Source of the DNA: Diplocarpon mali | Lineage: Eukaryota > Ascomycota > Leotiomycetes > Helotiales > Drepanopezizaceae | Reading direction: 5' to 3' | NCBI GenBank assembly: GCA_024741835.1 | Contig: JAENRP010000014.1 | Coordinates: 640-64,639, forward strand | Length of the DNA: 64,000 bases | Shown here: in pieces, positions 56,390 to 64,000 of the stretch | How positions within the stretch are numbered: position 1 is the first letter of the stretch | How the letters are laid out: every line of letters begins with the position of its first letter | Translations under genes and position numbers: made by a program | The notes under the pieces: model-generated | Told to the model about the DNA's origin: nothing | The model's input: the letters and a program-made list of their open reading frames with translations, nothing else | The model's database searches: none

Positions 56390-59007
56390 GGAATCACCTG
56401 ATGGTTGGAGCACATCTCTGAGTAAGTCAATTCCCTAAACGTTCTAACCGAGTACGATGACTGATTGTAAGACCTACAGAGTCTGGGTCACGATATATTT
56501 ACAGTCAATACACGCTATGCGGTGGTTTTTGCGTCTAAATGTCTATACAGTGTCATACGCCAATTTTACGATGCGTAGTCATTACTAAGTGGTGAGAATC
56601 ATGAGCCAGTATGGAGTTAAGCTCCTTGGTACATAATAGGTCAAGTAAGAATCACAATACCTTCTATACCTTGGGTCGCCGCTCTTGTATGCGCAGTTTA
56701 TCTCGCCCAGACTAACGATACACAGAGATATTTCGATACTGAAAAATCGTAAAATTTATTGCCACTCATGTTCGAGTCGTTTTAGCAACAGCGTAATGGT
56801 TTGATCAAAGCAGAGACAGCTCTTGGTGGCCAAAAAAGACTGTGTGATCCCTGAACACACGTACTCACACAGCTTACTTCAATGCCAGGTAATTCTTGTA
56901 GATCTCCATAAAACAGATGAAAAAAGGTTTGATATTGAATAACAAGGCTACGTCGTCGCAGGCCAAACAAACACCATATTAGCATCAAGACCAGGGAATT
57001 TCAAGAATGCATTAGCAAGGTTAAATATACTTTCACATGGTGTTTGTTTGGTCCGCGCGTAGCACAATACTTCACCGCTGTGCCTCTGTAGATTACTGGC
57101 TCCTTATTGAGTCGGTAAGTCTAGAAGTTGCTTGCATACGTTTCAAAATAGAAAGACACATTTGTTTGATTTGATTTTATCCAGCTCTCATCCACCTTGG
57201 TCCTGACCTTTTACCCAAACAGATTGACACGAGGTAGCAATATTTTCTCCGAGTTCGCAAGGGACGGATCCAAGGGCAATCAGGAATAATATCCCACCAA
57301 TAGGAAACTTCAGACTCTGGCTCTGTATCACGTACACACATCCACGGCTCCTTGGATCCAGTATAGTGGGTAGAGGCAACATTTGGAATTGCCTAACTTC
57401 CGAGCGCTAATACTGCTTTTGGCCCGACCATCAGAGATTGAGGGGATAACGTTCGCTGGCTGCGCCGAACCTTGTATCCCAAGACAGATACGAAAGTGAG
57501 AGGAATTGAGGCTCAGAAATGAAATACCGCTTCTGGGGGGAGGGGGGAGTGTTTCCGCTTTACCCACGAAGCTTATGTCTACTAAAAGCCACACTTTGTT
57601 GCTATGAATAGCTTGGAAGTCTGGATTGCGGTCCCGCCCCGACTGTACCTGGCCACTGTATGAGATTGCAAGGTTTAGAGTAGATATCAATAGCAGGGAA
57701 ACGCAACTGCGCGACCATTGGATGCTTTTTCACGCCAAGGACAAGAGCGCAGTGCTTGCTTTCTTTTGACGGCGCTTGGTGGAATCGAGTCCACTCGACA
57801 CTACACACCTATTAAACCGATACTGCCTGGTCCTAATGTGAAAAAAGGGTTAATCCCTCCAGCATTCACGGTAAAAAGGGTCGGCTTTAGTATAGCTTAC
57901 CCATAATTAGCTGTTGGAATTGCAAGTTCGTTTCTAGGTGATGATCTCTCGTGTATTTAGGATATGTGTAGGGCGCGTTTAGTCCGCGGCCAGAATCGCA
58001 GGAAAGGGAATTTTAGGCTCAAGGGAGGGTCTGCAGATATAGAGTATTGCCATGGCCAACGTAAAAACTTCTTTAAGTCGCTCCGTAGTCAGTCCATGGT
58101 AGTCCTACGGCACTCGTTTTAAAACAGGGCCGTTAGCGCTGCATCCGAGTATAAGCGCTGGTTTGAAGCTTGTAGAGAGCGAAATACTTACAAGCCATAA
58201 GCCGAGTTCACATCTGTTGATCCAATGTGCCTGTGGTCCCCCGCCCTACGTGTGGCGGATCGTTTGAGGTGACGAACATCATACACCTGAGCTCCTCCTA
58301 CCGCGTGGCTCTCATGGGTTTTGTTTGTCTGGCCTTGATCTGTGTGGTGTTTCAGAACTCGGACGAGTGACTGATATCGCGTCTCTCTCTCCGAGTTTCA
58401 AAGTGTAGGAATATAGTGATCGGGGTCATATATAAGGCATATGACGAGAGTGGAGGAGAGTGAATCTCAAAAACACGTGACAGCCTTGGCATAGGCTGCC
58501 CTCGAGTACTGATTTCTCTCTCTCCCTCTCTCTCTCTCTGATAGATTATCGACAACTACAACAATGATTCAATCATACCTTTTCAGTGCGCACCTTGTGA
58601 AATCAACACAAGGTTCGGACCAAACGCGGCCAGGGGTACCTGGACTCGGCCAAACAAGCCCTTGTTTGCAAGGCTTAGCTACTTTATCGCAGGCAGAACT
58701 AACATCACGTGGAAGCATTTTGGGTCAAATCAATTTATATCTTGTTGGTTCAGCCTGCGAGTAGTATTGGCAGCGCATCGCGCACATTTTAGACCACTTG
58801 CCTCCTTGAAACACGCTCCGCAGTATCTGGATAAATGTCCATGCGTCATCTCGGCTGTAAAAGTAATACATGTTTGATCCAGGTACCATCAGGACTTCTG
58901 TCTTCAATTTCAGCCAGTGTTTGTAAGAAATTCTTCCGTCGGCTTTGCATTTTTGGATTTTACTGTTAAATCAGCCTAGCTAACCCGTGTCAGCACCAGA
59001 GAAAACT
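56390..59007. other. Gene-poor stretch
   Basis: About 2.6 kb with no supported gene. The longest frame (57328-57690 minus, 120 codons) has no recognisable content. Confidence 0.4.
58514..58539. repeat. CT microsatellite
   Basis: A nearly uninterrupted (TC)n run. Confidence 0.85.
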
Positions 59008-59055
59008 AAGGGGTTCCGAGTTGCAAAATGAACACAGTTATTTCCGGAACCCCTT
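59008..59055. promoter_or_regulatory. 11-bp inverted repeat upstream of the xylanase gene
   Basis: AAGGGGTTCCG (59008-59018) and its exact reverse complement CGGAACCCCTT (59045-59055) are separated by 26 bp, about 310-355 bp before the xylanase ATG. This could be a dimeric zinc-cluster regulator site or chance; no regulator is assigned. Confidence 0.3.
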
Positions 59056-59117
59056 GGGTTTTACGCCCAATCTAAAATACTGATGGGTCGGATATTTTGC
59101 TATAGCCACCCAAGGGG

Positions 59118-59124
59118 CCGCCCC
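59118..59124 (-). promoter_or_regulatory. CreA-like site (CCGGGG)
   Basis: The minus-strand reading of the GCCCCGG segment gives CCGGGG, which fits the CreA/Cre1 carbon-catabolite repressor consensus SYGGRG. GH11 xylanase genes are usually CreA-repressed. A single short match is weak evidence. Confidence 0.25.
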
Positions 59125-59292
59125 GGGTTTCCTCCCAGTAAGAGTAGGTATTGTCAATCTACTTGGCGGGTACTGGCTTTGAGAGGATCGACTTGATTTA
59201 CTCCGCTCATTTCCGTGCTGGCACGTCGTCGTTCATCTCTGCTTTTCAATTCCGGGCATTCTCCGCTGTGGAGAAGCAAGACCATGGCGAAG

Positions 59293-59298
59293 TATAAA
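59293..59298 (+). promoter_or_regulatory. TATA box of the xylanase gene
   Basis: TATAAA 67 bp upstream of the xylanase ATG at 59365, a usual spacing for highly inducible fungal genes. Confidence 0.5.
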
Positions 59299-59364
59299 GC
59301 GGGAACCGGCCCCTCACGCCCAACATCGCCCATCTCAGTCGTTTTCACTTCTCCCCTCTCCATC

Positions 59365-60263
<899 letters not shown>

Positions 60264-60823
60264 GGAATCACGGGGCGAAAGTTGGCCGGAGACTGGCTGG
60301 CCTTTTTTCTGACTGAACTCTGGTGGTATACTTGGTACATATATTGATCTTGATTCTAATCTATAGCAGGGGATCGATGTAGGTAGAATCTAATTCTTGA
60401 TATGCCCTGCTTCTCTTCGTCGACTCCGGCCGTGCCGTTCGTGCCGAGAGGGTGTGTGATGATTGACCAGATGTATTGGTGGAATAGCGTGGCCAAAACG
60501 CAGCAAGCCGCCATCCAAATAGGTCTTCCGCAATAAACGTTGTCCTCTCCGAACCCAGCTTTGCATAGGCTATATGGGGTGTCATGCTTACACTTGGACG
60601 TTCCCATTTCATTGTCCGGGATCTAGCTCTGACGAGTCCAGACCTGTAAGATTTCCTAGTAAGATCAAAACCGCTGTTCAATAGATACTTTTATACGCAA
60701 GGAAGAGAGGTGCCGGGATAATTCTGTGGAAGCCATGCCATGCGTCGGAGACCTAGCAGAGCAAGGCAACACCAGACGTAAATGCAGGTCAGGTGGAAAA
60801 TCACGGGAACATCTGAACTTCAC
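60264..60823. other. Intergenic, 3' side of the xylanase
   Basis: No supported gene. Minus-strand frames at 60356-60681 lack recognisable content. Confidence 0.4.
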
Positions 60824-61051
60824 TTAGATGTAGTTCCCCCAGCTGTCGAATCTGCTCTTGGCGACGCACATTTGGGAGCAAGAGCAGGGAGGGAGATGAC
60901 TGGATGATGAGAATCCAGCAGCATTCTGCTGGGAAGTAGATTTGCAGAGGTTCGTCGCAGACTTGGGGGGCCATATGGCGAGTAGTTAGACGTCGCCGGC
61001 GACGTTCCAATCGTAGGTTTGGTACGCTTCATCGTCGGAGCTCGCATCCAT
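60824..61051 (-). pseudogene. Broken small ORF with Cys-rich C-terminus
   Basis: From an ATG at 61051 the minus strand reads MDASSDDEAYQTYDWNVAGD V, meets TAA at 60988-60986, then stays in the same frame for 53 more codons with a protein-like, Ser/Cys-rich sequence (KSATNLCKSTSQQNAAGFSS, PCSCSQMCVAKSRFDSWGNY) to a second stop at 60826-60824. The single stop could be CAA changed to TAA. It could be the last exon of a larger, secreted protein gene (a Leu/Phe-rich stretch lies upstream), but no family is recognised. Confidence 0.35.
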
Positions 61052-61884
61052 GGCGAGACTCGGATCTGCAGGGCAGCGAAATGTATGAGTTTGGAAGAGA
61101 AAAAGATCATCATCCTAGACCTTCGCAGCGCAGTATTTGTCCCTGAGATGCATGCACCCAACAAACTCTAGTGCTCGGCTGGGTTTTGGCCTCAGCACCT
61201 GAGCTGCGGTGTGGCTTTGGCGAAGCCTCGACGGAGCTGTAGACAGTCGCTTTCAACCGGGGAGACCAGTTGCTGATGCGTGTGTGGTCGCAACACGACT
61301 CGGAGACCGTCACTGTCAACTAGGGACCTTTTTCCCACCAAAACACAGGCATACATACTTTTCCCCGCTCGCAGACTACTTTTCGTATAGAGCTTCTGGA
61401 TCTTCAGAGCTGGATTCTCTCTATCGTGAAGCATTTGATACTGGGATTCTTCTCGGCAGATACAAATGACTGCAAGCTGGTAGGCTTTTCAATCACTTGT
61501 AGACATCTCGCTTATTTTAGCGGCCAAAGCCGTCGGGTGTTTTCAGACTTGCTGTTGCTTTGCTTGCTTATATTATACATCAAGGATTTAATGCTTGGAA
61601 TGCTTCCAAAATACACCTGCGCGTGGTTTTGCTGTTCCGAGAGCAGATGACAAGTTGTACGTTTCAAATCCCTTACTAAAATTATATAATGTGTAAGTGA
61701 GAAGACTATGGTGTAGTGTAAAGCAGCCATTTGCTTCATGTACGTTTGCGGTGATTGGACGCTTATCCCGCAGTAACCAAGGGACTGTAAGACGGAGAAA
61801 CCGACGCCGCGAACGAGGTGCTTGCAACGGAGCGCCTGTGTTCGATACCACTCGCACGCCTCCACAAGTTGAGAGCCACACCAT
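61052..61884. other. Intergenic, no gene seen
   Basis: Downstream of the S28 gene. Frames at 61192-61469 and 61512-61884 are unconvincing. Confidence 0.4.
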
Positions 61885-63706
61885 CTACGTCCTCACATCC
61901 GCCTCGTGCTCCTCTCTCTTCTGGTTTCGGATGAGAAGCTCCAGCTGCCACTCCTGCAGCCACTGCTGTACAATCATCACCTCCTGGTATTGCGTCTCTC
62001 TCACGGGGATCGGGGGCAGGAAGTTGGGCGGGTAGTCCACCCGCCTGTGCGGGAGAACGCCATCCAGATCCCAGGCGTGGATCGCGCCGTTGATCAGCAT
62101 GAACGGCTCACCGGCCGTATTCGTTCTGTTCACCGCGGTGGGGATGAACGGCGATGCGTGGGGGCCCGATGGTCGCCATGGGCTCTGCTCGCCTTCGATG
62201 AAGGCCAAGCGGTGGTGTGAGAGATTGAAGCCACCATGTTTGTTGATCGCATTCACGTCCGGCGGCGCGTCGATATTGAACGCGTACCTACATATCTGGG
62301 AGAGATACTTGAAGTCTATGGTGCGAGAGACCATGGGAAGCAAGTGCTCGGGCGTGCCGGAGCCTGTTTGCCAGAGTCCCCATTGAGTGCATAATTGGTA
62401 GGGCCAGGTGCGCCAGTCTTGCCTGATATCATCGTACTTGTAGAAGGGCCTCTCGTGCAAGCTGAAGCATGCGTCTTGGGATTTGGTGCAGCGGGAGAGG
62501 ACATATTTGGCGATATACCCGGTCCAATTCAGCCAGGGCGTAGTCAAGCTGGCCACCTCGGCTTCGTAGCCGCCTACCTTGATGAGATCTTGGACGATGT
62601 TGCTAAGCGCATGCGTCTCTTGGTAGACCACGTGTGGCGAAGTGAGATGGCTGCAGTACTGCTTGAACGTAGGATCGGATTCCATCTCGTCCCAACTCTG
62701 GTTTTCCCATGTCAGAAGAGCCACGGAGATGATGTAGGCAAAGTCGTCATCGTGGGTGAGGCCTTGCAGACCAAAGGCGCGCTTGAGTTTCGCGGTTGTG
62801 GCCGGGTCTTTCTTGCCGAGGAGAATATTGTCTACAATCTTGGTTATCTTCTGGTGATGTGCCATGCACTTTTGGTCCGCGTAAGTCCGGATTGGCTCCC
62901 AGTACGCCCAGTTGTCCTGGGTCGCGTACGTGACTGCGCTCGTGGCGATGGCACCTAGACGCTCAGGTCAGTCAGAGGTCTCCACGAGGGCCAGGATACA
63001 TACCCCAGAACACATCAGGATAGAGCTTTCTCGAGAGAGCAACAAGGCTCCCAGCATACCCCCCGCCCAGTGCAATGTACGCCGTATTAGGAGCCTTGAG
63101 ATTCTTCCCCTCCAATCCAGCAAATACGACGTTCTTTGCGAAGTAGGCCTGGTCCGCCATCGCCTGGTCGGTTGTCAAGAAGCGCAGGCTCTCTTTGCTC
63201 AGATCCGGCACTGGGAAGCTCTCCCCATAGTACCGGTGCTCAAGGACGACTGCAATCCCGTTGGTAGCCACCGCAAGATCGTGCAGTATCCCTTTCTGCA
63301 GATAATTCAACTGGTCCTGCCCGCTCGTCGACCCAGATTGCAAGACAAACACTGGCCCGCCATCCTGGTAGTACGAAGCGTCGAACCAGTACCGAATGAA
63401 GAACTCATCTTCGGTATGAGGTTCGTACCGGGTGTCATTGTGAAAGTGGTCGACTGGCACGATCATGCTATACTCTGGGTAGACGGAGCTCGGCTCTGCC
63501 ACTCTCTCGTAAGACTCGTCGATCGGGAAGGGTCTCCAGGAAGATCCTAATACTTTCTGGATGCGCTGATCAGTTCAACTTTCTGTATGATAGAGCTTGG
63601 TAGCTTCTCATACCCGGTGTCTCACTAATCTCTTGGGAGGCGGCGCTGCGAATGACACGGATGCAAGCGCCAGCAGCGCGCACACCACGCCGAGCTTCTT
63701 GACCAT
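61885..63706 (-). CDS. Secreted S28-family (prolyl carboxypeptidase-like) protein, active site altered
   Basis: Homologue of the S28 serine peptidases (prolyl carboxypeptidase/DPP2 and fungal extracellular S28 proteins). Spliced model: complement(join(61885..62954,63004..63565,63614..63706)), 574 aa, with introns of 49 and 48 bp. The signal peptide is MVKKLGVVCALLALASVSFA. Conserved segments are DGGPVFVLQSGSTSGQ, VVLEHRYYGESFPVPDLS, LRFLTTDQAMADQAYF and NTAYIALGG. The nucleophile motif, normally GGSYGG, is GGGYAG: the Ser position (residue 200, codon 63061-63059) is Gly. The region of the catalytic Asp, normally a DPWR motif, reads GEQSPWRP (Ser476). The His is kept (IHAWD, His511). The frame is intact and codon use looks normal, so it is probably expressed, but peptidase activity is doubtful. 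Several NxS/T sites fit secretion. Confidence 0.9.
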
Positions 63707-64000
63707 CGTCAAGCTGTGGATGGCACAGTCCGGCAACAGGCGAGGTCAGGGGAGAATCTGAGCGCGTTAGAAGGGTGCAACTGTGACCATCTGGCTATTC
63801 CCTCCCATCTGCCTGTCGAGATTGGGGGTTCTGAAGATCCGACTCACATTGATGCGACACACGGCTCACGACACCGTCAACAAACCCTCCCGCGCAAGCG
63901 ACAAGCTTACCCATCTATATAGCTATCCAGAGTGCCTGATTGCCAGCCACATCTTCTGGTTACGTAGGCTCGAGTCTCCATGACGAATCTCCAGGAGCAC
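63707..64000. promoter_or_regulatory. Promoter region of the S28-like gene
   Basis: 294 bp upstream of the S28 start, running to the window edge. No gene is supported here and no single element is named. Confidence 0.4.

Overview
The window reads as nuclear DNA of a filamentous ascomycete (Pezizomycotina). Genes are split by short introns (mostly 45-80 bp) with GTRNGN donors, CTRAC/CTAAC branch sites and YAG acceptors. The gene set is fungal: a clathrin light chain, Cdc37, APC3/Cdc27, an FHIP protein, an Mdl1-type mitochondrial ABC transporter, a GH11 xylanase and DUF3605/DUF6594 proteins. Several broken genes carry stop codons that can each be explained by one C-to-T change (CAG/CAA/CGA to TAG/TAA/TGA), as expected of a genome with RIP (repeat-induced point mutation). 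The species cannot be named from the sequence; a Leotiomycetes-like genome with gene-rich blocks and AT-rich islands is my inference.

Layout. 0-6 kb: a cytosolic-type cytochrome c peroxidase, a decayed type-B carboxylesterase and a three-exon class 3 lipase, all on the minus strand. 6-9 kb: no intact gene; a decayed DUF6594 gene and a coding-like remnant. 9-16 kb: a compact housekeeping block (NADH-cytochrome b5 reductase, DUF3605/Ngi1-like, SND2/TMEM208-like, APC3). 16-20.8 kb: sparse, with a tRNA-like hairpin cluster and a spliced orphan gene remnant. 20.8-23.8 kb: a four-exon FHIP gene. 24-26 kb: sparse, with a small His/Glu-rich orphan. 26-31.7 kb: clathrin light chain, Cdc37 and an Mdl1-like ABC transporter. 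33.5-36.3 kb: an unrecognised protein and a nucleotidyltransferase-like protein. 36.3-45.3 kb: an AT-rich island with decayed coding segments. 45.4-52.3 kb: an eight-exon Na,K-ATPase-like P-type pump, a decayed unrecognised gene and an intact unrecognised multi-exon gene. 52.3-59 kb: gene-poor, with a probable Copia solo LTR followed by a primer-binding-site remnant and a tRNA-like sequence. 59-64 kb: a GH11 xylanase and an S28-family secreted protein whose catalytic Ser and Asp positions are substituted.

The intact genes are mostly independent housekeeping functions: cell cycle (APC3), endocytosis and endosome transport (clathrin light chain, FHIP), chaperoning (Cdc37), membrane protein targeting (SND2), redox (b5 reductase, peroxidase) and ion or peptide transport. 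No secondary-metabolite cluster, CRISPR array, rRNA gene or intact transposon was seen. The features most worth a second look are the S28 pseudo-peptidase, the atypical P-type ATPase, the nucleotidyltransferase-like protein, the tRNA-like hairpin cluster and the trail of C-to-T-inactivated genes. Exon boundaries were read by eye from splice signals and reading-frame continuity; none was checked against transcripts or databases.
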